The translations under genes were made by a program, and so were the position numbers. A stretch of DNA of 64,000 bases from Stratiolaelaps scimitus (Eukaryota; Arthropoda; Arachnida; Mesostigmata; Laelapidae). Of this stretch, positions 1 to 11,376 are shown one piece after another. The stretch is from the NCBI GenBank assembly GCA_019614645.1, contig JABWDB010000038.1, positions 1,860,001 to 1,924,000 on the forward strand, written 5' to 3'. How positions within the stretch are numbered: position 1 is the first letter of the stretch; each line of letters opens with the position of its first letter. The notes under the pieces are model-generated. The model was not told where the DNA came from, ran no database searches, and saw only the letters and a list, made by a program, of their open reading frames with translations.

Positions 1-1426
1 TTGACCAGGCCAGCCGAGAGGGGGCGCCACGGTTAGCGTCGCTCCAAAGTGCTCTTTTCCCTCTTCCCCACCACGTGGTTACCCCATTGTTCCCTTTCCA
101 GAGGAGGGTAATGTTTACAGTTCGCCCGCCAAAATGAACGCATTCGTGTGGCCAGCTCACTGAGGCGAGCGCCGAAATGGCGCGAAATTTCTCATACTCG
201 CGACAGGCCAATGAAGGAAGCACTCTACCCCACAAAAGATCACCGACTACGTACAATGAGATGTTGATCGTTTAATACCCTTCACTACGCGAGTTGCAAT
301 AATGACAACGGCGAAATTCCATGTGAAGAATGCGCCTGATGAACAAGTGAATGTTTGTATGTATGCGACCTGGCCAGTTTGCATTTTCTCAACATGTATT
401 GTGGTCTCAACTTGCATACTATTTGAATGAATGCCCCCTATGTCATCACTGCTCTCAATAACGTTATTTCATTCCGGATCCTCAGAATGCACAGACAATA
501 TGATTTGCCATAGGAGCCTGCTAATGACGGTATTTAAATGGAAAAAAAGAGGAGTCGCCTCAACGAGTCAAATGATTCTCAGAAATGGGTTCACAGCAAC
601 CATTGTTACGAGTTGGTCGAATATGAAAAGCACTTCAGTGACCTCAGAGATACCCTTTCTTTTTCTAGACAACGACGACAATAACTTCTATGACCGAGCA
701 ATAACATACCTTGGAATGTTGGCTGAGAATATTAGCAAATACAAACAAAATTAGAAAATTACAGACGTCTTTAGAAATGAGATAAAATTGTTTTGGCGAG
801 TTACTAAGGAGCGCCACAATCAGCTTATGTGTTGTCTGTGGAGATCATCCTATTGAGAATATTTTATAAGGCGAATGAATACCATCTCATCTAATCTGTG
901 AAATGAAGGACAGAATGTTCAAATGTATGTTGTTGAAGGCAAAGTCGTAGACAGCCCAGAAGCGGAGGAATAAAAGGCTATCGTGTTTCAAATGATATTC
1001 AAGTGCTGTTCTTCAGTGTAGCGAAACTGATTACCAACCATTCTATGGTACAGCCATAGCTGATAGTCAGTATTCCTACACTACGCAGTCCATCCGACAT
1101 AGTTTTCAATTGCACCAAACAGAATTCGCACAAAAGTAACAGTGCCCTGCTGGTTCGAGACCCATAATGCATCGTATAACTTTGGCGTTGATCTTGAACA
1201 TTGACTCAGTCGATTTCGGTCGGAGAGTATCGTACGGCGTAAACTCGCACAATCACTCAAGGCACTTGTTTACTAATCGCATTTGAAATTCAAAATAATT
1301 CTCCCCAAATAGCAACTAAATGTATGACATAGTACATTTTCCGTAGGGGCTCTCTGGGCTTTTCAACCATATATTTGAAGTTCGCTCTCCCTATCTACTT
1401 ATATATATGCTGCTACTATTTTACAG
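1..1426. other. No supported gene
   Basis: The first 200 bases are CpG-rich, then the sequence becomes AT-rich. The 107-codon plus-strand frame at 431-754 has no recognisable domain, no splice sites that improve it and a composition no different from its surroundings, so I treat it as chance. Confidence 0.6.
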
Positions 1427-2939
1427 ATCCCCTATTTACGACCCTTCACCAGAAGCCGGAAACCCTCTTGGTCCTTGCGTAGAACGGTTTGAAGGGACCC
1501 GAACTAGAGTACAAGCCGTGTAAGCGTCTCAACCTTACCTCGCAAGGATCTGATGCACCGTTGAAGGTGAATGTCAAGTGACTTTTTTTATAAGAAAACG
1601 TTTCCATAAGTTTACCCTCAAAAAGTTCTGCCCGTAGGTCGCATGTTCGAGGGCACGGTTGGATGTAAGAAGATGATATCGCTGGAAAAATCTTGGAAAA
1701 TTTCAAGGTGTATCTTATGCTGCAGACGTTCGCTCGGTTACACAGCGAATGAGCAACTAGGTAGTGCAGTGAACAACTCTTTCGACGAAATTAAACGTTT
1801 CACTTCCGGCTGAACGTTTGGTATTTTGAGATGGCAAATTATGTTCGATAAAAACAATTTCTTCACCAGAGAAGCTGAACAAAAGAAAGCCTTATCATGA
1901 AGAATGGCATATACTGATCGTTAGTGATACTGCGAAGGAATATGCACATACGTTTACTATAAGAGTAGAATAAAGTACTAAAGACACAGATGTGTCACAT
2001 CTAGTAAACTTCATCTATGAAACGAAGATATCAATAGGCAACTATTTTCAGTAATCACTCTAGGCAATCGCAAGGTAGTCGCTTGGAAGGGTTATTCAAG
2101 AGGTCCCCATCCATAACTTGAATAGAAAATATATACGAGTCTTTAAAGCTCTAGTTTTCAAATAATTCTTTCAAGGTTGACAGATACAAGTTGGCCATGG
2201 TGTAGAAAGAACATTTGGAGAATCTATAAACAATATGAAACACATAAAGCATGTAAACGCGTTCTTGAACCAGACGTCTGAGGATTGTTAGGTACATATT
2301 GTAATTAGCATAAACTTCTACAGATTTGACTTTCTAGATATGTAGGTGATATCATACGATAAGGTTGAAACACCGTTACTAAAGATCCTTCAAAATCCTT
2401 AAGTGCCTTCTTTTCTTATAAGCAAAATGAGGTGATGTTAGTTTTAGGGTTCGCAATCAACTTCGGTCTGCTTTCGAAGTCGAAAGTCAATGAGTCCACC
2501 AGCTGCTGGTGAAGCGAGGACCGAAGGGTTGTGTCGCCTTGAAGATCAGACAGAGGAACGTCCATGTACGCAGCCAAAGTACAACCTATACGACACTTGA
2601 GTTACGGGAGTAGTTGAGTGTGCTCGTAAGAGAGCAGCCTTCATACGGCTCAATATGGTCTTGCGATACCCATATATAATACGAACTATAAATAATTTAT
2701 ATAATGTGAAAATTATCGGATAGTTGTTATAGGTATCGTTCCCCATCGGGAAATTAAAATCTATACAGATTCCTGTTTACTACAGATACCTGCTTTGTGT
2801 CGACTGCGAGGCATGCGAGATTTTCTCGTACCTCACTCCCTCCCTGTGTCTATCCCTCTATGAAGAAAGCTGTGATATTGTAGAACACCGCCTGAGTTGT
2901 GCGTATTGCTCAGATCAGCCAGGCGATAGCTGGCCCTAA

Positions 2940-3082
2940 CTACAGGCCATATTCATAATGGGGCAATTCATATGGGGCACGAAATAGCGGTTGACTGGGA
3001 GCACCCTTATGAGAACGGTCGCTGCTGAGAGTTTCGCAGAAAAATTCACGACATCTTGCGTCATCGCTGCTGTAGCACTTAT
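2940..3082 (-). CDS. Candidate exon following the Kazal exon
   Basis: On the minus strand a TTTCAG acceptor at 3083-3088 opens a 143-base block that reads to a TAG at 2942-2940. It enters in phase 1, the phase in which the Kazal exon at 6273-6479 ends, so the two join in frame with an Asp codon at the junction. The 46 residues begin with four cysteines in a short acidic stretch (KCYSSDDARCREFFCE) and end in a Pro/Tyr-rich tail. Agrins carry a comparable acidic Cys-containing linker after a Kazal module, but this is only a loose resemblance. No good donor lies before the stop, so it would be a terminal exon. A chance open block with a matching phase is a real possibility. Confidence 0.28.
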
Positions 3083-5488
3083 CTGAAACGGTTGGTCGTA
3101 CATGCATTCATTGTACATTGTATGAGATGAGACATGAGCTCGTCTAAATCGACCGACCATGTAAATGAGAGGGATCGTGTTCCAGCTGATTGCGTGACAA
3201 TTGGAACTGTATTTGCTAATTAGGGACAGAGTCAAGGGTCCATAGGGTATTCAGAGATTTTGCATGTTACACACATACTTTTAGGACGAAAATCTATGTA
3301 TTTTTCTTTATCTTCAATCGAGAATCGGAAAAGTTTACGAAATTACTAAATGGGGCATTTCATATGTATACTGTAGAATAGCTTCAGATAGGCAGTATCC
3401 ATGAGCGGTATCCATATCTATCTAAGTGTTATGGTGAGAGTTCAGACAGAAATTATCCTCCTCCAGCAACCGAAAAATCGCTTTACTACACTCACATGTT
3501 TGGTTTTAAGTTTGTGTTGGAAATCTGTCTCCCGCACCTCGCTATCTATTCCCAGTCGTGGGTAGTAGGCTAAACTGGGCTGCCGATTTTTTCTCAATTA
3601 AATCGAAATGCTATGCTACTATTGCCGCTCAGTCTCGCCTTAGAAATGCTGGTGAAGCTCAGTCTTACTTTATAGTAAATCTTTATAATGCTCTCTTCTT
3701 CGAACCAATGATTTCACACAGAATTGGCGTTCAATGAGGGTTAAACTTACAAATCTCGATTACATCAGCTAGAGGTTATCCAAAGAGACACGATCAGGTC
3801 TACCCTCGGTCTTTTTTTTGAGCGGAGGAAATTTTCTTCAGATGCACGGACACTCTATCATTGGTCTGCCTCGTGGTCGTAGAAATATACTGAAGTTGTA
3901 TATTAAACCTTGTCCTAAAGACGAAGAAAGGACATAGTAGCGACAATATCGCCTAAAAAAGCCTGCGTTTATGGGTAATACCTATGGGTGTTTTATACTC
4001 CGAGGTATGCACGTTCATCCCGTTAGAAATTCGACCATCTGGAAATCGACCGATTTAAAGTCGGACAGAGTCAGGCAGGCGTACGACAATGCAATGCCAA
4101 CTGATGAATCTATCACCTGCATCACACACTCTCGAGCAAACGTCCTTCGAAATCTTGGAAATAGGCCTGAACGTCTGAGAATGACAATGATAGCATACAC
4201 CAGCTGAGGATCTCACTCCAATACCTCGATCCGGCTAAACAGGACAGGGTACCCCAACGGCCGGGCAGCGCAAATCTTCGTAAATGACCAATAATGGTGT
4301 CGTGTTGCATTGTGTGGCCACAGCTCGGATGACAGAGGCGTCGCCGTGAACAATTATTCAGACTCGTTGCCGGCTGACAAGGGACGCGCCTGCAATGCGG
4401 GTAGCTCGATTAATACCCCCCGGCGCGCGCGCGTCTCTACCGGCCCTGTCGACTCTCGTTAGGCGTTGGGCGATTCGAATTGCCCCATCTCCCCCACTAC
4501 TAACCCTACCAACCAGCGAACCAGTCTAGCTACCTCCATCCCTCCCTTTGAGACCCCGCATCTTCTCGCTGCTATAACGATTCATTGCTGTAGGGAAATG
4601 ACTCTCCTGATATAGGCTGAACAGACCATCGAAAGTCCTGCCCTCACCTCGCTGTGTGCAGCCGAACAACCTGATCACGATGGCACCAACACTAATAATT
4701 CTTAGCGGTGGCTCCCCATTCCACTTTCCCTGTTCCCTGACGGACGACGTCTGGACTCTCCCTCTCTCTCTCTCTCTCTGGGTGTTCTCTCTCTACGCTA
4801 CGTTCTCCCGAACAAGCATATCCTCACGCGTCCATAGCAAATCTCACTCATTCGTTGAAAGCCATTCGGTGTTGCCGTATTGTACATTCGGTATTGCGCC
4901 GCCTGTAGATGGCCGCCTTTGTATTCCACGAATCACGTGGCTCAACAAAGCAATGCAACCACTATTGATCTCATGCTCTTTTCTCCCTAAAGTAGAGCGG
5001 CGACTACATGAATTTTCATTAAATTATGGGCATGGGGAAAAACGCATACATCTGTATACGTGGTCGTCGCACAACGATATTGGGTACATTTCGTTAGTCA
5101 AATGGTTTAAGGACACGGCGACAATAATTTTCTAACGAAGCTACGTGCAGGATTGCTGGTCAGGGTAGCTGGGACGACGGTGGCTCGAAGGGTGGGCTCT
5201 GTGAGTCCCACAGGGAAATATAGCGAATACGGTAAGTAGCAGAATTGACAACGCAAAGCTCTGGGGTAGTTGGGAATGATAATAAGAAGACCCAAGACCC
5301 GAGGCCGAGTAGAAGAGAAGGAAGACGCGATAATGACATTTCTCTTCTCCTATCTGAGAAAAAAGACTTTCAAAGAAGCCGCCGTGAGAAGAAAAAGACC
5401 AGGTAGATTCAATTTGAATAGATGATGACAATTCGAAAAGGAAATAGCACAATCCCTGCGCCCCGCGGTGGCTCTATAATATATATAT

Positions 5489-5552
<64 letters not shown>

Positions 5553-6272
5553 CGAATAGGAACAGCAGATATATACACTCTGTGCATTGTGTGCAGCCCA
5601 CTGTAGCCTTTCACCTTTACTGATTTTTCCTTCAAATTCAAATGTGAAACAGATATAATAGCTTAAACGGAGAAGTAAGGCAAATACCAAGCGAAGCTTC
5701 TAACTAATTATTATTTTTAAGAGCTCTTGCTTGGAATGGAGCTCAGTTCATATAGAAAAAACTCAGTTAACTCGAATTGGTAAATCTAATTATAAGAATT
5801 AGAGACACTTGGCTCGCCCACACAACTATTACCACGAGCAAATCTCGGGTCCCGCACAGTTAGTGTCAAAAAGTAACTTTTATAGGAATACTAATACTAA
5901 AATCGCCACTCATTGTCAAATATTCAAAATAAAGAGATACCATTTTTAGAGATAACCTGAATTGAGATGCCCGACCGTCAGGTCAGATCATATGTATAAC
6001 AAATGATTTAATATTGTACTGTAGTGTAGACGCATATTGAATGTATGCAATTAGCTCGCCTAATAGATGATGCGAACTCGTACACTTGAGTGACTCGACT
6101 AGAATAAATTGTATTATCAGCGAATCATTCGTATTCGCACATACTTGCTGCTCTGGAAGCTCAACAAAGACGGTGATTTGTCTCTGTTCATTTGGCCGCG
6201 TCCACTGTGCGATTATTATATCATAGCACTATATGATGCATTTGCAATTTCCATGTTTACTTTATAACTTAC
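3083..6272. other. Putative intron of the Kazal gene
   Basis: This stretch lies between the Kazal exon and the candidate next exon on the minus strand. Apart from the AT microsatellite at 5478-5550 and a short CT tract near 4760-4778 I see no supported feature. The 159-codon plus-strand frame at 4656-5135 runs through the CT tract, matches no family I know and has a length expected by chance. Confidence 0.5.
5478..5550. repeat. (AT)n microsatellite
   Basis: A run of alternating A and T from 5478 to 5550, broken only by two AC steps near 5490. It produces artefactual Tyr-Ile frames on the minus strand. It lies within the putative intron downstream of the Kazal exon. Confidence 0.97.
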
Positions 6273-6479
6273 CGCAGGCCCCAGTTGTGTCGACATAAAT
6301 ACGTTTCTGATTAATGCAGGAGGCCATTTTGAGCTTACACTCTGAGGAGTAGGTGACCCCATCAGAGCCACAGACGGGCGCAAACGTATCCGAACACGTC
6401 CTCCGGCAGCGACAGTACGCCTTATCATCGCTCACGTGACACTCCGCACTAAAGCGGCAGTATATCTTCTCGCATGGTT
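6273..6479 (-). CDS. Exon encoding a follistatin-type EGF + Kazal module
   Basis: A 207-base internal exon on the minus strand. It is bounded by a TTTGCAG acceptor and a perfect GTAAGT donor, starts and ends in phase 1 and has no internal stop. The protein has a follistatin EGF-like half (PCEKIYCRFSAEC, then YCRCRRTC) followed by a Kazal half (PVCGSDGVTYSSECKLK, then SCIN and TGAC). All ten cysteines and the diagnostic VCGSDGxTYxxEC motif are intact. Modules of this kind bind growth factors or extracellular-matrix partners or act as protease-inhibitor-like folds; they occur in tandem in agrin and in follistatin, tomoregulin and SPARC relatives. Symmetric 1-1 exons are typical of this module, so it is probably one unit of a multi-exon secreted or membrane protein. 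One exon cannot decide between agrin-like and tomoregulin-like, so no symbol is given. Flanking candidate exons at 8735-8883 and 2940-3082 share its phase. Confidence 0.92.
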
Positions 6480-6770
6480 CTGCAAACGATTAAGATACAT
6501 AGAATGACAATTGTTTAGACAGGATAAAACAACGAGTCACAAGATGTACTCTACACTGCGATGATCCAATGTTACGCATGGTAATACATATTGATATGGC
6601 TGTTGAACACTTCAGTGCAAGCGTTCTTCCAATAGAAGCAACATTTAGACGGAGGATCTCGGGCATTCGTTATAATGTACCCAGTTCGCAGTGAACTGCC
6701 CCAGATTTCCTGACCCAGCTAGCTCTGAGAGACCGGTCCCGTGGTTTCTGTGAGATTCTCCCTTACTCCT

Positions 6771-7860
6771 GCAATGATATTACTAACTGGAGACGACGTT
6801 TAAAATCTGAGTACTATTCGAAACTTGTTAAGAGGAAACTTCAAGTCGGTATCCATGGGAGGTAATCAAGTACATGATTAGAAGGTGTAAGTCCCCAGCA
6901 TGCTCCACTCTGAAGGTAGATGGTGCTGAAGTATCGAATGCCGAATTTCTTGCAAATTCACTAAATAGATATTACTAAACATATATTACGCCTTCTGCGC
7001 TGTATCTCCTCTCCTCTCTGCAAAGTCTTTGAGAAGCTATTCTTGATCAAATTGAAGATTTTGTCGTTAGATTTAATATTTTGTTCGACAAACAATATGG
7101 CTTCCAGAGAAAACGCGGGACGTCGCTACCACTTGCGGAACTCTTTGAAACTCTCAACCAACCTATGGATCGTAGAGACCAATCCCTAGCTATTCTTCTA
7201 GACCTGAACGTACTCAGTGTGGCGACGTAAATGGTACCATCACCGGTAGTGAAAATTGCACTCGCGCCAATTCTCCCTTAAGTCACCTGCTGCCATAACA
7301 GGTATTTCTAGAGTTTGGAAACTCCTCGGTACAAAAGAATGCCTTCCCTTATATCACGCATTTTTCACCTCACGTACGGCTTACTGTGTTGAATACTTTG
7401 GTCTTAATTATAGAGTTAATATAATAATAGAGTTCTACCCATCCTTAAATTGCAAAAAAAATAGCGTTCTGATGCTTGCTTCGTCTCCCTCGGTGCGAGC
7501 TGTGTGCTTCTTTCTTTAATGCTCATAACATTTTGCCGTTGCCGTCCTTCGTCGAGTATCTCTATTGGCTGCACATTTTTAGAACCCTGCTTGATCTGTT
7601 TCTCAGTATTTGCGATCTTAGACTTTCAACAAATAATATTCTCGTGTGGTGGGGCTGCTTTAACCTTCTTTTGCTTGTGTCATACTTTAATAACGTCGGC
7701 CATCGATGCTTCCGTTCTCAAGGGCCTGTTATCTGGAACGACCGTCCAAGTGAAATTCCCGGATTACAGTGCCCATCATATTTTCCTTAGTCCGTACTTA
7801 AATAAACAAATTGTAGATATGCTTAATATTTAATGTGTATTTTCTATACACGTACCGGCT
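6771..7860 (+). mobile_element. Decayed non-LTR retrotransposon (CR1/Jockey-like LINE)
   Basis: Several frames in register along the plus strand match successive parts of a LINE ORF2 protein. First comes the linker before the reverse transcriptase (SEYYSKLV at about 6809, then LKVDGAEVSNAEFLANSLN at about 6912-6968). Then comes RT motif 1 (CKVFEKL at about 7021-7041) and the segment after it (ILFDKQYGFQRKRGTS, then AILLDLN at about 7190-7210). The catalytic FxDD part of the palm is missing, and the frame resumes in the C-terminal region (CLPLYHAFF, then TAYCVE, 7340-7400). It ends with the conserved SQGPVIWNDRPSEIP segment (7715-7765), typical of the last 60 residues of these proteins. Frameshifts and stops break it in at least four places and the deletion near 7210-7255 removes the active site, so it is dead. 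No target duplication or simple-repeat tail was found. Confidence 0.82.
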
Positions 7861-8163
7861 CCTAGTCATAAACCCAAACCAAGGCGATTCTTTACCTAAT
7901 TATTATTCATCTAATTAATCGTCGTAATAATAATATTACGGATTAGCAAACCTTACCGATTCCGTATATTTATCGGTCGCATTTATTGGAATTTGAACGT
8001 CGCTCTTCTGTATCTCATTTTATTCAAATAGGCAGTGTATAGGGTGGTACTACATACATGGCCGTATCCTCGGAGGCGCTCGAAGCCTCTGATCGACACA
8101 GTCTATGGCCGTCCTTATTTGTCTCAATATATTGTTTCGTGTCCACTAGAAACATTATCCAGA

Positions 8164-9395
8164 ATGTGCTCTATGAGAATCAGCCTGACGCCGCTGCTGG
8201 GCTTGCTTACTTCGCTGGCATTCCTTGGTGAGGCCGCGTATTTGTAGCATCTTGAGTTCAAATGTTGGATTAAGTAAGATTTGATATATAAGCAGTAAGT
8301 TCTTCCTGTAACTCGTTTGACTATTGCTTTTCAACATACGTACGTAAAAACAGCTAATTTTTAACAATTTACTCATCTGCGTATGAGCAAGCCCTCCTCA
8401 AAGGATTTCCATTTTGTCAATGTGGAAGACAGAACAGGTGGTAAATGGCCACATTGATGTTATCTCCGAGGGAAAAAAACTCCAGAAAGTGTTACATTTG
8501 AGAGAATTTTATAGTTAAGCTCAGCGAAATTATGCATATTGTGTGCCCAAGAGATCCTATGCATGTATATTTATTTACCCGATATAAATGGTAGAAGGAT
8601 TTTACACAGAGCCAAGACCCACCCGGGATCAATGATACGCCGCTGTGATCGGTATCTGTCAATGCGGACAGGCTACTAAGTGAACCGCTTCTAACGCCTG
8701 GCTAACCTCATCATTCTCGCATGAGGTCGTTTACCCATTTGCATGTTACGTTCCGCTGGACTGCCGCCTTTTGGCAGTGCTTGCATTTCCGCAAGAAGTA
8801 GTTCGCGGTAGGAACTACGTGGAGAACCCTCTCTCGTTTGTGCCCAAGAATTCAGCCATCGTTCTAAGTTGCATACGACCACACTAACAGATACAGGTTG
8901 AACATTGGAGACCGGTAGCGGGGGCCGTGGCGGGGCAGCGGAACGAAAAGCCGTACGAAAGCATGTAATCGTATGTAATAGATAGAAGCCTCCCCCCCCC
9001 CCCCCGTGCTCACACTACTGGTGAGATCAGGAGCGTTTATGCCGACGTAACGGCCACAATGCTGAAAGCCATTGGGGGAGAGATGCTGAAGTTGGAGGCA
9101 AAATGCCGGGTCTAGTTGCTTGTGACTAACGCACTAGCTAATCTGAATATAATGATCATGCCTTCGGTCTCGCACAACAGCCCTCGGCCGTGAGGTAGTG
9201 ACGGTGGCGCTACTGCTGCCGCTGTCGCCGCCTCAGCGTTCTTCATGGTCACAGAGGGCGAAACCCTTCACAGGGGACGGCTATGGGAGAAGGCATCGGG
9301 TGCGTATGGACGACAGTGCAGTGAAGTGCAGAGAAGAGCGTAGCGATGGCGTGCCTGAGGGTGGTGATGATTTTGAGGGCTTTTTTGAGCGATGA
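8164..9395 (+). CDS. Possible two-exon secreted peptide precursor
   Basis: Exon 1 (8164-8227) starts at an ATG and encodes a signal peptide (MRISLTPLLGLLTSLAFL after a short MCS lead). It ends in phase 1 at a GTGAGG donor. The first acceptor downstream that keeps the frame open follows CGCACAACAG at 9180. Exon 2 (9181-9395) then reads 71 codons to TGA. The product would be 93 residues, with a GYGRRHRVR stretch that looks like an amidation plus dibasic processing site and an acidic C-terminus. What is seen is the hydrophobic start, the donor and the phase match; a neuropeptide-like role is inference. The minus-strand candidate exon 8735-8883 lies inside this intron, so both models are possible only as nested genes. 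No homologue is recognised. Confidence 0.25.
8735..8883 (-). CDS. Candidate exon upstream of the Kazal exon
   Basis: A 149-base block on the minus strand, from a pyrimidine-rich acceptor (CCTGTATCTGTTAG) to a GTAAAC donor. It reads 49 codons without a stop in the frame that enters in phase 2 and leaves in phase 1. The exit phase matches the Kazal exon at 6273-6479 and the entry phase matches the exit of the small exon at 11321-11376. The protein is polar and Ser/Arg/Glu-rich (for example LNSWAQTREGSPRSSYREL) with one Cys, as expected for a linker before a cysteine-rich module. There is no recognisable domain. The donor is weaker than consensus. Confidence 0.4.
8992..9005. repeat. Poly-C tract
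   Basis: Fourteen consecutive C bases, a homopolymer likely to vary in length or be mis-assembled. Confidence 0.9.
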
Positions 9396-10463
9396 CTCCA
9401 CATAGCCTATCGGGTTCTTTCGGACAACTCCTAGACGGGCCCGGCGGAATGGCTGTCATGATGAAGACGATGATCATGATAAACATTTTACTTCACCACC
9501 CGCGTACACTGTGTGGAGAAGGAGGAGGAGGACTACTCGCAGACCCAGAGAGAGAGAGAGTATCCTGAACCAAGAAGGGCCAAACACCTATATGTCGAGT
9601 GGAGTGGAGCAAGAAGCGACCGGCAAGCGTTGGTGCGTGCGCCCGTTTCATACGGACTGAGCAGAAGAGAAATGATAAAGAAAGCTATCGCGAGTTCTCG
9701 CCATGGAACAGCTGTGCGCCCTGAAATCAAATAGGTGATGAACCGCCTCCGAACACAAAGACAAAGTTCTGTCGATTTGCCATTAAGACGCTTAATAGAG
9801 AGATCGCATATTGGAATAGTAGTTTGCGCAAAGTATATTGAGACGAACACTCTCATTGAACAAGGCATTCACCTGCATTGTCGTTATCATGGACGTGTTC
9901 AAATGTGTAAAACGAAAAATAAAACAAGCCGACTAGCTTTCACGTGCGTATTGGCTTTTCTTCCGATCATGTACAACCTCTGATCCCATGATTTAATCGC
10001 AGCCATATTAGCCTCGCTACGTGGTGTCTCACAGGCTAAATCGATGTCGGCGGGATTTGAGCCGCGCTGGGGGAGTTGTATACAGTGTTAGTATCACGGG
10101 TATGCTAATCAAGATTGTTGCAACAGGGGTAGCGAGGGAGTGGATCGGTAAGGCAAGATTTGCGGTTTACTGTGCAGTCTTTTTGTGGGTGGGGTTATCC
10201 AAGGGATCGTCCCCACGGGAAAGAAGGAAGCAAGCATGTTTCAACCCCCAACGGGAGTCTCACCCCCGAATGACGCCAGGATCAGCAACACGGATTCGCG
10301 GAGGGGGGTGTCGCGAAACAAACGTGGGTGTATAAAATCTGTAATTCTTGTAAGCCTTGAAGGCTATGCAAAGCAAAAGAGCCAACAGTAAATTGTGTCG
10401 CCCGCACGGCTTACTAACTAGCTCATTGACTGAATCCCTGCTTTAGCGTAATCTTGCGTCAGT
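9396..10463. other. No supported gene
   Basis: GC-richer stretch with short overlapping frames on both strands, none with recognisable content. A GGCTCAAATCC-like segment at about 10047-10060 (minus strand) resembles a Pol III B box, but I could find no A box or SINE body with it. Confidence 0.45.
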
Positions 10464-11162
10464 TTAGGTGATACTTGAAAGCGAATCTCGTCGTTTGATA
10501 CTAAAGTAATCTTCATTAACTGATTTCAATAATCTGGCACATTTGAACGCTGTAAAATGAACTTTTATTTGCATGTATCGAAACCTTAGAGATTGTTGCA
10601 GATGCATGAGTGCACATATTCTTGCATGTTCCTTAGTTGAACGACATAAAAGACCAAAAGATAATACTACGAATAATAATGGATACAGGGTGTATGTGGT
10701 TAATTCTGCGGTAAATAAACTTCTGAGAAGAGTTAAGAATTGTAAGTAACGCAATCCTACGGGATTGCCTAACGGACTCAACACTCCACAAACATATAGA
10801 CATGATGCGTAGTGTTCAAAACGAAACACAACCATCCGTGTGATTGTGTAACTCTTTGAAAGAGTTCGTAAAAAAGACGCAGATGATATTTCTAACTTGT
10901 TCACAGAAACGCAACCACACAGAGGTTTGGTTTCACTTTTCATTATTGTGCATTCCAGTTAAACATTTCGGACTCCTACCGAAAACTGAGTACTCTTTTT
11001 GAACGCATCAGCTTGCGTGAATTTCCTAGCGCCCTTCAAAATTAGTATTCTATCTAAACTTTCTTGTACAACGCTGGCTGGGGGTATTTCGGTTACTGGT
11101 ATCGTGGATGCAATACTAGATGATAAGGTTGAAGTGAAAAGTTTAGCTTGTATACGCGTATA
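10464..11162 (-). pseudogene. Broken hydrophobic frame, possibly chemoreceptor-like
   Basis: On the minus strand a 159-codon frame opens at ATG 10943-10941. Upstream the same frame continues about 70 more codons, interrupted by a single TAA near 10971. The middle is hydrophobic (TLYPLLFVVLSFGLLCR) and is followed by a basic helix-like stretch ending CARLLKSVNEDYFS. That order, a membrane segment then a stretch ending in Asn-x-x-x-Phe, recalls arthropod gustatory receptors, which often survive as pseudogenes. The resemblance is loose and a frame of this length is expected by chance a few times in a window this size, so the call is tentative. Confidence 0.2.
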
Positions 11163-11320
11163 GTCAATCGAGTGCGTTTACTTGTGCTGACTCTCTTCTA
11201 CGGCAACAACAACTATCTATCTATGAAGAAAGATTTATCTTCGAGAGGATTGGGTTGGCAGTATGAGGTAGCAGAGAATTTAACGGGTTGCCAAGAGGGC
11301 GGCGAAAGAAAATTACTTAC

Positions 11321-11376
11321 AGTGCCATAGTACAACAGGCAATCCCGTATACGCGAGATCGGGGCCAAAGCTTATA
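11321..11376 (-). CDS. Candidate 56-base exon of the Kazal gene
   Basis: On the minus strand this block sits between a strong acceptor (GATTCTCTTCGCAG) and a strong donor (GTAAGTAAT). Two frames are open. The one used here enters in phase 0 and leaves in phase 2, encoding 18 residues (YKLWPRSRVYGIACCTMA). Its entry phase fits the signal-peptide exon ending at 25173 and its exit phase fits the exon starting at 8883. The splice signals are among the best in the window. Such a short exon carries little coding evidence of its own. Confidence 0.38.

Noticed and set aside
4656..5135. 159-codon plus-strand frame
   Set aside because: Crosses a CT microsatellite, has no domain, and its length is expected by chance in 64 kb.
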